Below are positions 27,041 through 36,009 of a stretch of DNA of 64,000 bases, in pieces (the stretch's first letter is position 1; each line of letters begins with the position of its first letter). A model generated the notes under the pieces. The model had not been told where the DNA came from. It did not search any database and saw only the letters and a list, made by a program, of their open reading frames with translations. Position numbers and translations under genes: made by a program. The stretch lies in the NCBI RefSeq assembly GCF_010499455.1, contig NZ_JAAGOH010000008.1, positions 62,001 through 126,000 on the forward strand, written 5' to 3'. This stretch comes from Ideonella livida (GTDB taxonomy: Bacteria; Pseudomonadota; Gammaproteobacteria; Burkholderiales; Burkholderiaceae_C).

Positions 27041-28894
27041 ATGCGTTCCCTGCGCCCGTCCAGCGCCCTGGCGATCCTGCTCCACGCCCCTCTCTGTCTT
27101 ACCCTGGCCCAGGCCCAGACTGCGTCCGAGGCCGACTTTGTCGTCACCGCCAGCCGCAGCGCCGAAGCCACCAGCCGCAGTGTGCGGCCCCTGCTGGTGC
27201 TGACGGCCGAGGACATCCGCACCGCCGGTGTGAGTTCGCTGCCTGAGCTCCTGCGCGCCACCGGTCTGGCCGAAGTCACCAGCAACGGCGGGCTGGGTCA
27301 GGCGGCCAGCGTCTTCCTGCGTGGGGCCAACGGCGGCCACACCCTGGTGCTGATCGACGGTGTGCGCATCGGCTCGGCCACCAGTGGCGCTGCCGCCCTA
27401 GAGGGCCTACCCCTGGCACTCATCGAGCGTGTCGAGGTGCTGCCCGGCACCGCCAGCAGCCTGTATGGCGGTGACGCCCTGGGCGGCGTGATCCAGGTGT
27501 TCACACGCAGCGCCCAGCGCTCCCCCGGCACCACCGTCGCCCTGACCGGCGGCAGCCATGGCCTGCGCCAGGCCCAGGCCAGCCATGCACAACGTGGCAA
27601 TGGCACTGAGGTGGCCGTGGGGGTGAACGCCTGGGAAGTCCGGGGCTTCGATGTCAAGACCGAAGGCACCTACGGCCACGAGCCTGACGCCGACGGTGCC
27701 CGCGGCCAGTCCCTGAACCTGCGCCTTCAGCAGGAGGTGGGCGCCCACCGCCTGGGTCTGCAGTGGATGAACAGCCAACTGCGCAACCGCTACGACAACT
27801 ACACCCAGGACTGGACCACTGGCGAATGGGGGGGCGCCCACGCCTGGGCGGACTCCCGCCTGTCCACGCGGGCTGCTACCTGGCAGGGGCCACTGGCCGC
27901 AGGCGTGAACAGCGAGCTGCGCCTGTCCCAGGCCACTGACGATTCGCAGACCCATGACGCCAGCCCGAGCTTTTTCACCACCCGTCAAGACCAGCTGAGC
28001 TGGCTCAACCGCTTGGCGGCAGGCGGCGGGCAACTGGTGGCCGGCCTGGAGTGGCTCAAGCAGAAGGTGGACAGCGACACCGACTTCGCCGTCGACGCGC
28101 GCACCGTCAAATCGTTGCTGCTGGGCTGGCGCGCCACCCAGGGGGCAGTCAGCACCCAGATCGACCTGCGGCGTGACGCCAACTCCCAGTACGGCGCCCA
28201 CGCCACCGGGCAGGCCGCGGTGGCCTGGCAGCTGGACCCTGCCTGGCGCCTGCGCCTGGCCGGCGGCACGGCGTTCAAGGCGCCCACCTTCAACGACCTG
28301 TACTGGCCCTTTGCCGGCAACCCCGGTCTGCAGCCTGAGAAGGCCCGCAACCTGGAGCTGGGCAGCGACTGGCAGCTGGGCGGCCTGCGCCTGAGCGCCA
28401 CCGCCTTCCGCAGCCGCATCACCGACCTGATCGCCTGGCAGGAGCAGGCCGATGGCAACTGGCTGCCGGCCAACGTGGGGCAGGCCGAGAACACCGGCCT
28501 GAGCCTGGGGCTGAATGGCCGCCTGGCCTCGGGCTACCAAATGCGTGCCCAGGCCACCGTGCAGAACCCCCGCAATGCCGACACCGGCCTGCAGCTGCAG
28601 CGCCGCGCCCGCCAGTTCGCCGCGCTGGGCCTGAGCCGCCGCGACGGCGCGCTGCACTACGGCAGCGACCTGAGCTACGTGGGCCACCGCTTTGACAGCG
28701 CCAACGAGTCCGCCGCCAGCCGCATGGGCGGCTACAGCCTGTTGGCCGTCTTTGCCGGCTGGAAGTTCAACCCCGACTGGGCGCTGGAAGGGCGGGTGAA
28801 CAACCTGGCCGACAAGCGCCATGAATCGGTGCAGGGCTATGTGACCCCGGGCCGCGAGGCCCAGCTGACCCTGCGCTGGACGCCCGCGTCCTGA
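27041..28894 (+). CDS. btuB: TonB-dependent vitamin B12 receptor BtuB
   Basis: 617 aa outer-membrane receptor. A signal peptide ends near ALAQA; the TonB box is ADFVVTASRS. The plug domain has VLIDGVRIGSATSG and IERVEVLPGTASSLYGGDAL, and the barrel ends in an aromatic strand pair (EAQLTLRWTPAS). A length near 600 aa is BtuB-like, and the riboswitch in front supports a cobalamin substrate. Of the in-frame starts, ATG 27041 gives a clean signal peptide; earlier ones lie close to the riboswitch. First gene of the unit with tonB, btuC and btuD. Confidence 0.9.
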   Translation: MRSLRPSSALAILLHAPLCLTLAQAQTASEADFVVTASRSAEATSRSVRPLLVLTAEDIRTAGVSSLPELLRATGLAEVTSNGGLGQAASVFLRGANGGHTLVLIDGVRIGSATSGAAALEGLPLALIERVEVLPGTASSLYGGDALGGVIQVFTRSAQRSPGTTVALTGGSHGLRQAQASHAQRGNGTEVAVGVNAWEVRGFDVKTEGTYGHEPDADGARGQSLNLRLQQEVGAHRLGLQWMNSQLRNRYDNYTQDWTTGEWGGAHAWADSRLSTRAATWQGPLAAGVNSELRLSQATDDSQTHDASPSFFTTRQDQLSWLNRLAAGGGQLVAGLEWLKQKVDSDTDFAVDARTVKSLLLGWRATQGAVSTQIDLRRDANSQYGAHATGQAAVAWQLDPAWRLRLAGGTAFKAPTFNDLYWPFAGNPGLQPEKARNLELGSDWQLGGLRLSATAFRSRITDLIAWQEQADGNWLPANVGQAENTGLSLGLNGRLASGYQMRAQATVQNPRNADTGLQLQRRARQFAALGLSRRDGALHYGSDLSYVGHRFDSANESAASRMGGYSLLAVFAGWKFNPDWALEGRVNNLADKRHESVQGYVTPGREAQLTLRWTPAS

Positions 28895-28928
28895 GGCCTC
28901 GGTCCGCGCCTTGTCCCCAGTGCCACCG

Positions 28929-29864
28929 ATGTCCGGCCCGTCCTGCCCATCCTGGCCTTTGCGCGCCGAACTGCGCCTGGGCAGCGGCCTGCCCGGCCGC
29001 GGCACGGGGCCGGGGGCTGGGCGCGGGGAAGGGCGGGGTGCGCGGACCGGACGCCGGGCCTTGGGTCTGGCCGTGCTGGCCGCCCACGGGCTGGTGATGG
29101 CATGGGCCTGGCAGACGGCCGCCACGCCGCCGACAGGCGGACGGCAGCCGCCGGCCGCCACGGTGGCGGCCGGTGGGGCGCCACCGTTGCTCTGGCTGAA
29201 CCTGCCGCCCGCGCCAACGGCGGCCACGCCGATGGTGGCGTCGCCCCGCGCACCGCAGGACGTCACCGCGCCGCCGGCGCGGGCCGATCGCCCCGGCACC
29301 ACGACCACCGTTGCGCCGACCCCCCAGGGGGTGCTGCCGCCTCAGGCCGTCCAGGTGGCCGCCACCTTTGCCCGCGTCGATGACGCCCCGGCGGTGGCGC
29401 CCCGGGCCACGGCCGCCGCCTCCCTGCCCAGCCTGGAGCCCCCGGCCGTGCCAGGGCTGCCTAACCTGGCGCCCGGGGCCAAGTCCAGCCTGCCCGTGGC
29501 GATGGCGCGTGTCGGTGCCGCCAGTCCGGTTCCGCCGGGTGGTGCCACCCAAGCCCCGCGCGCGCTCGCCGGCAACCGGTTGCCGGCCTACCCCGAGGCG
29601 GCCCGCGAGGACGCCCTGGAAGGCACCGTGGGGCTGCTGCTGCTCATCGACGAACAGGGGCGCGTCACCCAGGTGCAGTGGACCCGGCGCAGCGGCGCGC
29701 CCCTGCTGGACCATGCTGCGGCCGAAGCCGCGCGTGCCTGGCGTTTCACGCCCGCACTGCGTGAGGGCCAGCCGGTGGCCGGTCAGCTCAGCCTGGCCAT
29801 CCGCTTTCAGCTCGATGCCGCGCCGTTGCTGGCGCAGACGCTGGTGTCCCGGGAGACCCCCTGA
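28929..29864 (+). CDS. tonB: Energy transducer TonB
   Basis: 311 aa. A single N-terminal membrane helix (ALGLAVLAAHGLVMAWAW), a long Pro/Ala-rich periplasmic spacer and a C-terminal TonB domain (YPEAAREDALEGTVGLLLLI, DEQGRVTQVQ, AAEAARAWRFTPA). It links the proton gradient sensed by ExbBD to the BtuB receptor just upstream. ExbB/ExbD are not in the window, so it probably shares a chromosomal pair. ATG 28929 is preferred; a TTG at 28911 would add 6 residues. Its stop overlaps the btuC start (TGATG). Confidence 0.85.
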   Translation: MSGPSCPSWPLRAELRLGSGLPGRGTGPGAGRGEGRGARTGRRALGLAVLAAHGLVMAWAWQTAATPPTGGRQPPAATVAAGGAPPLLWLNLPPAPTAATPMVASPRAPQDVTAPPARADRPGTTTTVAPTPQGVLPPQAVQVAATFARVDDAPAVAPRATAAASLPSLEPPAVPGLPNLAPGAKSSLPVAMARVGAASPVPPGGATQAPRALAGNRLPAYPEAAREDALEGTVGLLLLIDEQGRVTQVQWTRRSGAPLLDHAAAEAARAWRFTPALREGQPVAGQLSLAIRFQLDAAPLLAQTLVSRETP

Positions 29865-30949
29865 TGCTGACCCTTCCCCAGAGTGCCCTGCCCGACGCGC
29901 CGGCGGAGGCGGTCGACCCGCTGGCCGCGCTGCCCTGGCCGCGTCGCCATCCCTTTGCGGTGCTGGCCCTGGGCCTGCTGCTGCTGGCCGGGGTGGTGGT
30001 GCTGGCCCTGGCCAGCGGCAGTGGCGCCGTGCCCCTGGCCCGGGTGCCGGTCCTGCTCTGGTCACCCGACGATACGGCTGCTGCCGAGATCCTGCACCGC
30101 CTGCGCCTGCCCCGTGTGCTGGCAGCCCTGTCCACCGGCGCCCTGCTGGCCCTGGCCGGTGCCCTGATGCAGATCCTGCTGCGCAATCCCTTGGCCGATC
30201 CCTATGTGCTGGGCCTGTCCGGCGGTGCGGCCCTGGGTGCCCTGTCGGTCATGGCCCTGGGGGCTGGTGCGTTGGCGGTGCATGGCGGTGCCTTGGCCGG
30301 TGCCCTGGTGGCGGTGGTGGTGGTGTTCAGCCTGGCCCGCCATGACCTGGGGCGGCTGGAGGCCGCCAGCAGCCAGGACAACGCGCCACGGCTGCTGCTG
30401 ACCGGCGTCATGTGCTCGTCGCTGGCCATGGCCGGGGTCAGCCTCTTGCTGACCCTCTCACCCACCGAGCGCCTGCGTGGCATGCTCTTCTGGATGCTGG
30501 GCGACCTCTCCGGCGCCGACATGCACCCGCTGGTGCTGGCCGCCGCGCCGGCCCTGTGCCTGGCGCTCTGGCCGCTGGGCCGCGCGCTCAACCTGATGCT
30601 GCGCGGCCCGGGTCCGGCCCAGATGCTGGGGGTGCCGGTCGGCCGGGTGCGGCTGGCCCTGTACCTGGCCGCCTCCACCGCCGCCGGGCTGGCGGTGGCC
30701 ACCGCCGGCACCGTGGGTTTTGTCGGCCTGGTGGTGCCCCATGCGCTGCGCCTGCTCCTGGGCAATGACCAGCGCCTGCTGCTGCCCGCCAGCGCCTTGG
30801 GCGGCGCCGCCTTCCTGCTGGCGGCTGACACCGTGGCCCGCACCTTGATGGCGCCGCTGCAGCTGCCGGTGGGGGCCATCACCGCCTTGGTGGGCGCGCC
30901 TGTGTTCATCCTGCTGCTGACCCGCGGCCCCGGCCGCCGGGGCGCCTGA
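29864..30949 (+). CDS. btuC: FecCD-type ABC permease, B12 importer BtuC
   Basis: 361 aa with about nine hydrophobic helices, as in BtuC/FecCD permeases. Family landmarks include RLPRVLAALSTGALLALAGA near residue 80, the loop RNPLADPYVLGLSGGAALGA, and the coupling segment LGVPVGRVRLALYLAAS before GFVGLVVPHALRLLLG. Placement between tonB and an ATPase and the upstream riboswitch identify the substrate as cobalamin. The start overlaps the tonB stop; 13 bases separate it from the ATPase gene. Its periplasmic partner BtuF is encoded far away at 49822, in the second unit. Confidence 0.9.
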   Translation: MLTLPQSALPDAPAEAVDPLAALPWPRRHPFAVLALGLLLLAGVVVLALASGSGAVPLARVPVLLWSPDDTAAAEILHRLRLPRVLAALSTGALLALAGALMQILLRNPLADPYVLGLSGGAALGALSVMALGAGALAVHGGALAGALVAVVVVFSLARHDLGRLEAASSQDNAPRLLLTGVMCSSLAMAGVSLLLTLSPTERLRGMLFWMLGDLSGADMHPLVLAAAPALCLALWPLGRALNLMLRGPGPAQMLGVPVGRVRLALYLAASTAAGLAVATAGTVGFVGLVVPHALRLLLGNDQRLLLPASALGGAAFLLAADTVARTLMAPLQLPVGAITALVGAPVFILLLTRGPGRRGA

Positions 30950-30962
30950 AGCCGCCACCGTC

Positions 30963-31814
30963 ATGTCCCTGTCTGCCCCCCGCTGGCTGCGGCGCCCCGC
31001 GGCCACGCCCAGCCGCCACCACCGCCCCCCGGCCGGCACGCCCCTGCTGGCCACGGAGGACCTGCGCGTCACCGTGGGCGGGCCCGGGGGCCGCCTGCTG
31101 GTGGACGGCTTGAGCCTGGCCCTTCACCCCGGCCAGTTCTGGTGCCTGCTGGGGCCCAATGGCGCGGGCAAGACCCAGCTGCTGCACACCCTGGCAGGCG
31201 CCCGGCCGCCAGCCTCGGGGGCGGTGGAAGTCGGTGGCCATCCCCTGGCGCACTGGCCGCTGGCCGAGTTGGCCTGCCTGCGCGGCTATGTGCCTCAGGC
31301 CGTGCACGATGCCTTCAGCACCCCGGTGCTGGACGTGGTGCTGCAGGGCCGCCATCCGCATGTGTCACGTTGGCATTGGGAGGGGCGGGCCGACCATGCT
31401 CTGGCCCTGCAAGCCCTGGCCCGCGTGGGCCTGGCGCCACTGGCCCTGCGCGATGTGACCACGCTCTCCGGCGGCGAGCGCCAACGCGTGGCGCTGGCCA
31501 CGCTGCTGGCCCAGGATCCGCCACTGGCCCTGCTGGACGAGCCCCTGGCCCACCTGGACCTGGCCCAGCAGCTGCGGATGCTGGACCTTCTCAAGGCCGA
31601 GGTGGACGAGCGGCAGCGGGCGGTGCTGATGTCGGTGCATGACCTCAGCCTGGCGGCCCGCGTGGCCACCCATGCGCTGCTCATCACCGCGGGTGGCCGG
31701 GTGGTGGCCGGGCCGGTGGAGCAGGTGATGACCGCCCCCCAGCTCAGCCGCGCCTTTGGCCACCCGCTGCGGCGCCATGAGGCCGAGGGCCGCACCTGGT
31801 GGTTGCCGGCTTGA
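30963..31814 (+). CDS. btuD: ABC transporter ATP-binding protein BtuD
   Basis: 283 aa. Walker A GPNGAGKT near residue 63, Q-loop AVHDAFSTP, signature LSGGERQR, Walker B LALLDEP and the H-switch VHDLSLA are all complete. It powers BtuC. An N-terminal extension of about 30 basic residues (RRPAATPSRHHRPP) precedes the domain; the ATG at 30963 is 13 bases after btuC. A downstream start is possible but no second ribosome site is visible. Confidence 0.88.
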   Translation: MSLSAPRWLRRPAATPSRHHRPPAGTPLLATEDLRVTVGGPGGRLLVDGLSLALHPGQFWCLLGPNGAGKTQLLHTLAGARPPASGAVEVGGHPLAHWPLAELACLRGYVPQAVHDAFSTPVLDVVLQGRHPHVSRWHWEGRADHALALQALARVGLAPLALRDVTTLSGGERQRVALATLLAQDPPLALLDEPLAHLDLAQQLRMLDLLKAEVDERQRAVLMSVHDLSLAARVATHALLITAGGRVVAGPVEQVMTAPQLSRAFGHPLRRHEAEGRTWWLPA

Positions 31815-31872
31815 GGCGGCCGCACTACCTCCCCACATTCCGCCAGCCCCACCCCGCATGCCCCACCCCGCC

Positions 31873-32499
31873 ATGAACCGCTCTGACACGGACACCGACA
31901 CGGACACCGAAGCCCGCCACCGCGAGAAGATGCAACGCCTGAAGGCGGCCGTGGATGCCCGCATCGCCCAGGCCCAGGAGGACACTGGCGTGCTGCTGGT
32001 CCTGACCGGGCCGGGCAAGGGCAAGAGCAGCTCCGCCTTCGGCATGGTGGCCCGGGCCCTGGGCCACGGCATGAAGGTGGGCGTGGTGCAGTTCATCAAG
32101 GGCGCCACCCCTACTGGCGAGGAGCGCTTCTTCCGCCGCTTTCCCGACGAGGTGACCTACCACGTCACCGGGGAGGGCTTCACCTGGGAGACCCAGAACC
32201 GTGCCCGCGACATCGAGCGTGCGCAGGCCGGCTGGGTGCTGGCGCGCGGCCTGCTGCAGCGCGAGGACGTGCCCCTGGTGGTCTTGGACGAGCTCAACAT
32301 CGTCCTGGCCCACGGCTACCTCGAGCTGGACACCGTGCTGGCCGACCTGACCGCTCGCCCGCTGCACCAGCATGTGGTGGTCACTGGCCGGGGCGCACCG
32401 CCTGCCCTGGTGGAGCTGGCCCAGACCGTCTCCGACATCAAGGTGGTCAAGCACGCCTTTCGCCAGGGCATCCGCGCCCAGCCGGGGCTGGAGCTCTGA
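31873..32499 (+). CDS. cobO: Cob(I)yrinic acid a,c-diamide adenosyltransferase
   Basis: 208 aa BtuR/CobO/CobP-type adenosyltransferase, transferring adenosyl from ATP to Co(I) corrin. P-loop TGPGKGKSSSAFGM (about residue 41-54), VGVVQFIKG, VLDELNIVLAHGYL and VVTGRGAPPALVELA are diagnostic. The N-terminus carries a tandem 12-base repeat giving DTDTDTDTE, in front of the usual RHREKMQRLKA. I chose ATG 31873 (also possible 31858). It sits 59 bases after btuD and serves both salvage and de novo corrinoids. Confidence 0.93.
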   Translation: MNRSDTDTDTDTEARHREKMQRLKAAVDARIAQAQEDTGVLLVLTGPGKGKSSSAFGMVARALGHGMKVGVVQFIKGATPTGEERFFRRFPDEVTYHVTGEGFTWETQNRARDIERAQAGWVLARGLLQREDVPLVVLDELNIVLAHGYLELDTVLADLTARPLHQHVVVTGRGAPPALVELAQTVSDIKVVKHAFRQGIRAQPGLEL

Positions 32500-32543
32500 G
32501 CCCGGCCCCTCCCTTCCACCGCTGACCTGCCAAGCCCCACGCC

Positions 32544-33602
32544 ATGGACACCACCCTGCGCTTTGACATCCTCCCCCAGGACACCCCGGCCCACGACGCC
32601 TTGCGCCAGACCCTGCAAGCCCGCATCGACGGCAAGACCAAGCCGCTGGGTGCCCTGGGCCGCCTGGAGGACCTGGCCCTGCAGCTGGGCCTGATCCAGG
32701 GTCGCCCCGACCCCGTGGCCCGCCAGGCCCGCGTCATCGTCTGCGCCGGCGACCATGGCATCGCCCATGAGGGCGTGAGCGCCTACCCCCAGGAGGTCAC
32801 CTGGCAGATGGTGATGAACTTCCTGGCCGGAGGTGCCGCGGTGAACGTGCTGGCCCGCTCGGTGGGCATGGAGGTGCAGGTGGTGGATGCCGGCGTGGCC
32901 CACGACTTCGGCCGCATCGCCGGCCTGGTGCATGCCAAGGTGGCGCCCGGCACCGCCAACAGCGCGGTGCAGCCAGCCATGACGGCGGCCCAGTGCGACG
33001 CTGCGCTGGCCCGCGGCCGCGCCCTGGCCCATCAGGCGGCCGAGGCGGGGTGCCAGGTCCTGGCCCTGGGTGAGATGGGCATTGCCAACACCAGCGCCGC
33101 CAGCCTGCTGCTGCACAAGCTGGCCGGTGTGCCGCTGGAGGTGGCCACCGGCCGCGGCACCGGCGTAGATGATGCCGGCCTGGCCCGCAAGCGCGCCGTG
33201 CTGACCCGGGCCGCGGCGCGCACCGGCACCCTTGGCGCCTTCGACGCCCTGTGCGAGTACGGTGGCCTGGAGATCGCCATGATGGCGGGCGCCATGCTCG
33301 GCGCGGCCGAACGCCGCCTGCTGGTGTTGGTCGATGGCTTCATCGCCTCCAGCGCGCTGCTGGCCGCGTACCGCCTGGCCCCGGCGGTGCGCGACTACGC
33401 CGTCTTCGCCCACCAGTCGGCCGAGGCCGGTCACGCCGCCCTGCTGCAGGCGCTGCAGGCCCGTCCGCTGCTGGCCCTGGACCTGCGCCTGGGCGAGGGC
33501 ACGGGCGCCGTGCTGGCCTGGCCGCTGGTGCAGGCCGCCGCCGCCTTCCTCGACGGCATGGCCAGCTTCGCCGCCGCCGGGGTCAGCGGCCAGTCGGCTT
33601 GA
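32544..33602 (+). CDS. cobT: Nicotinate-nucleotide--dimethylbenzimidazole phosphoribosyltransferase
   Basis: 352 aa, the usual length. It makes alpha-ribazole 5'-phosphate from nicotinate mononucleotide and 5,6-dimethylbenzimidazole. Landmarks: [20 protein letters not shown], the HGIA motif in [43 protein letters not shown] and the C-terminal [12 protein letters not shown] followed by [11 protein letters not shown], which holds the catalytic Glu. It opens the nucleotide-loop part of the operon with cbiB, cobD, cobS and cobC. Confidence 0.95.
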   Translation: MDTTLRFDILPQDTPAHDALRQTLQARIDGKTKPLGALGRLEDLALQLGLIQGRPDPVARQARVIVCAGDHGIAHEGVSAYPQEVTWQMVMNFLAGGAAVNVLARSVGMEVQVVDAGVAHDFGRIAGLVHAKVAPGTANSAVQPAMTAAQCDAALARGRALAHQAAEAGCQVLALGEMGIANTSAASLLLHKLAGVPLEVATGRGTGVDDAGLARKRAVLTRAAARTGTLGAFDALCEYGGLEIAMMAGAMLGAAERRLLVLVDGFIASSALLAAYRLAPAVRDYAVFAHQSAEAGHAALLQALQARPLLALDLRLGEGTGAVLAWPLVQAAAAFLDGMASFAAAGVSGQSA

Positions 33603-33693
33603 TGCCGGACAAGCCGACCCGGCGCGGTTGTGCCGGGGCCGGCGCGATACTCGGGGCCGCCGCCGGCGCCTCCGCCCGGACCGTCCTTCCGGC

Positions 33694-34761
33694 ATGAACT
33701 CCCCGTCGTACCTTCTGCTGCTTTCCGCCCTGTGCGTGCTGTGCGCCCTGGCCTTTGACCGCTGGTGGGGCGAGCCGCCTGCCCGCTGGCACCCCGTGGT
33801 GTGGATGGGCCGCTGGCTGGGTATGTTCAGCCCCTGGCTGCGCAGCCTGCCCGCGGGGGCGCCGGCCTTTGCGGCCGGCGCGCTGGCCTGGTGTGCCGGT
33901 GCAGCCCTGGTGCTCACCCTGGCCTGGCTGGCGCAGGACGTGCTGCACCAGCTCTGGCGCCTGGACGACCCCCTGCGTGCCGTGGGTGTGGTGCTGGGCC
34001 TGGGGCTGGGCGGGCTGCTGCTCAAACCGCTGCTGGCCTGGCGCATGCTCCGCAACGAGGTGCGAGCGGTGGACCAGGCCCTGGACCACTCCCTGGAGGA
34101 GGCGCGGGCCCAGCTCTCGCGGCTGGTCAGCCGCGACACCCGCCACCTGGACGCCACGGCGGTGCGCGAGGCCGCCATCGAGACCCTGGCCGAGAACCTC
34201 AACGATTCGGTCGTCGCGCCGCTGTTCTGGTTTGCCGTGGCCGGCCTGCCCGGTGCCGCGCTCTACCGCTTTGCCAACACCGCCGACGCCATGTGGGGCT
34301 ACCGCGGCGAGTGGGAGTGGGCCGGCAAATGGGCGGCCCGGGCCGACGACCTGCTGTCTTGGCTGCCGGCCCGCCTCACAGCCTGGCTGCTGGGCCTGGC
34401 GGCGGGCCAGCGCCATGCCTGGCGTGGCCTGCCGGGCCTGGGCGCCCAGGCCTGCCGCACCCCGTCGCCCAACGGCGGCTGGCCCATGGGCGCCATGGCC
34501 CTGCTGCTGGGCTGCCGCCTGGGCAAACCGGGCGTGTACCTGCTCAACGAGGGCGGTCGCCCGGTCGGGGGTGCCGAGCACCTGCTGGCCCTGCTGTGGG
34601 CCGGCCGTGTGGTGGCCCTGCTGGCCCTGTTGGCCGCCGCGGTGGCGGTGCTTGCCTTTGCCGTGACCATGAGCGCCGAACTGGGCTGGGCCGCCGCCCT
34701 GACCTCCTGGGGCAGCAGCCCGCGCGCCACCGGCGTCTGGAGCGTGCCGGTGGTGCCTTGA
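33694..34761 (+). CDS. cbiB: Adenosylcobinamide-phosphate synthase CbiB
   Basis: 355 aa integral membrane protein. It condenses adenosylcobyric acid with (R)-1-aminopropan-2-ol phosphate. Landmarks: FDRWWGEPPARWHPVVWMG at the N-terminus, SRDTRHLDATAVREAAIETL, AENLNDSVVAPLFWF, ANTADAMWGYRGEWEWAGK and SPNGGWPMGAMA. Hydrophobic helices alternate with loops through the whole length. ATG 33694 is the first start giving the conserved N-terminus. Called cobD in Pseudomonas nomenclature. Confidence 0.94.
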   Translation: MNSPSYLLLLSALCVLCALAFDRWWGEPPARWHPVVWMGRWLGMFSPWLRSLPAGAPAFAAGALAWCAGAALVLTLAWLAQDVLHQLWRLDDPLRAVGVVLGLGLGGLLLKPLLAWRMLRNEVRAVDQALDHSLEEARAQLSRLVSRDTRHLDATAVREAAIETLAENLNDSVVAPLFWFAVAGLPGAALYRFANTADAMWGYRGEWEWAGKWAARADDLLSWLPARLTAWLLGLAAGQRHAWRGLPGLGAQACRTPSPNGGWPMGAMALLLGCRLGKPGVYLLNEGGRPVGGAEHLLALLWAGRVVALLALLAAAVAVLAFAVTMSAELGWAAALTSWGSSPRATGVWSVPVVP

Positions 34762-34851
34762 GCCGGTGCCCACAGCCCCGCTGATCCTCTTCTTCCGATC
34801 CTTCCGCCCCGACCCGTCTGCATCTTGTTCCGCCTGCCCCTCAAGTCCCTG

Positions 34852-35982
34852 ATGTCCCGGCCGCCGGCTGCCGTCGCGGCCGAGCTGCTGCCCGGTGAGT
34901 TGCCCGTGCACGGCGGCCCCGATGTCCTGGGCGTGCCCCGGGTGGATTTCTCCACCAATGCCAACCCGCTGCCGCCCCCGGCGGCCGTGCTGCAGGCCCT
35001 GGCCGGCGCCGACCGCTGCCGCTATCCCGAGCCCGGCTACCACCGCCTGCGCGAGCACCTGGCGGCCCTCACCGGCTGCCAGCCGTCGCAGGTGCTGCCC
35101 AGCGCGGGCAGCGCCGAGGCCATCCGGCGCCTGAGCCTGTTGGCCCAGCTGCAGGGCCGCCGGCAGGTGTGGCTGCCCGAGCCCGGCTATGCCGACTACC
35201 GTGCCGCCGCCCAGGCCCTGGGCTTGCTGGTGCGGGGCTGGACCACCCCCGACGAGCTGCTGCAGGGCCTGTGGGACGAGCCGGCGGCCTGTCTGGTCTG
35301 GATCACCGAGCCGCACAACCCCAGCGGCGGCAGCCTGCCCGCGTCGTTCTGGGCCGAGCTGGGCGACCTGCTGGCCCGGCGCGACCACTGGCTGGCGCTG
35401 GACCGGGCCTACGAACCGCTGCGCCTGCGCGGCGCGTGCGGCCTGCCGGCGGCGCTGGCCGCACGCGCCTGGCAGCTCTGGTCGCCCAACAAGGCGCTGG
35501 GCCAATGCGGTGTGCGGGCCGGCTGGCTGCAGGCACCCGCCGGCGAGGCCCTGCTGGCGCGCGCCGCCGGGGCCCTGGCGCCCAGCTGGGTGCTCTCGGC
35601 CGAAGGGGTGGCCCTGCTGCAAGTCTTCCATGACGCCGCGGTGCAGGACTGGCTGGACAGCGCACGCCACACCCTGCGGCGCTGGCAGGCTGACCAGCAC
35701 GCCCGGCTGGGCGCGCTGGGCTGGCACTGGCAGCCGGGCAGCGTGACCCCGTTTGCCCTGGCCCGTCCACCGCTGCCGGCGCACCGCCTGGGCGCCGTGC
35801 TGGCCGGCCTGCGGGCCCAGGGCCTCAAATTGCGGGACGCCACCTCCATGGGCCTGCCCGGTTGGGTCAGGCTCTCGGCCCAGTCGCCGGCGGCGGTGGA
35901 CGAGCTGGTGCGGGCCTGGCCGGGCCTGGCCGGCGAGTCCGACGCCGCGGCCGGCCCGGCCCCGCAGCCCACCACCTTCTGA
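34852..35982 (+). CDS. cobD: Threonine-phosphate decarboxylase CobD (CobC in Pseudomonas)
   Basis: 376 aa fold-type I PLP enzyme that makes (R)-1-aminopropan-2-ol phosphate from L-threonine phosphate, the linker used by CbiB. It opens HGGPDVLGVPRVDFSTNANPLPP, has YPEPGYHRLREHLA, SAGSAEAIRRL, EPHNPSGG and SPNKALG, where the Lys should hold PLP, then GVRAGWL. Start: ATG 34852 preferred over a TTG 27 bases earlier. Similar aminotransferases such as HisC are ruled out by context. It sits between cbiB and cobS. Confidence 0.88.
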   Translation: MSRPPAAVAAELLPGELPVHGGPDVLGVPRVDFSTNANPLPPPAAVLQALAGADRCRYPEPGYHRLREHLAALTGCQPSQVLPSAGSAEAIRRLSLLAQLQGRRQVWLPEPGYADYRAAAQALGLLVRGWTTPDELLQGLWDEPAACLVWITEPHNPSGGSLPASFWAELGDLLARRDHWLALDRAYEPLRLRGACGLPAALAARAWQLWSPNKALGQCGVRAGWLQAPAGEALLARAAGALAPSWVLSAEGVALLQVFHDAAVQDWLDSARHTLRRWQADQHARLGALGWHWQPGSVTPFALARPPLPAHRLGAVLAGLRAQGLKLRDATSMGLPGWVRLSAQSPAAVDELVRAWPGLAGESDAAAGPAPQPTTF

Positions 35983-36009
35983 CCCTTTGCGCTGTAGCCA
36001 CCCTCCGTC

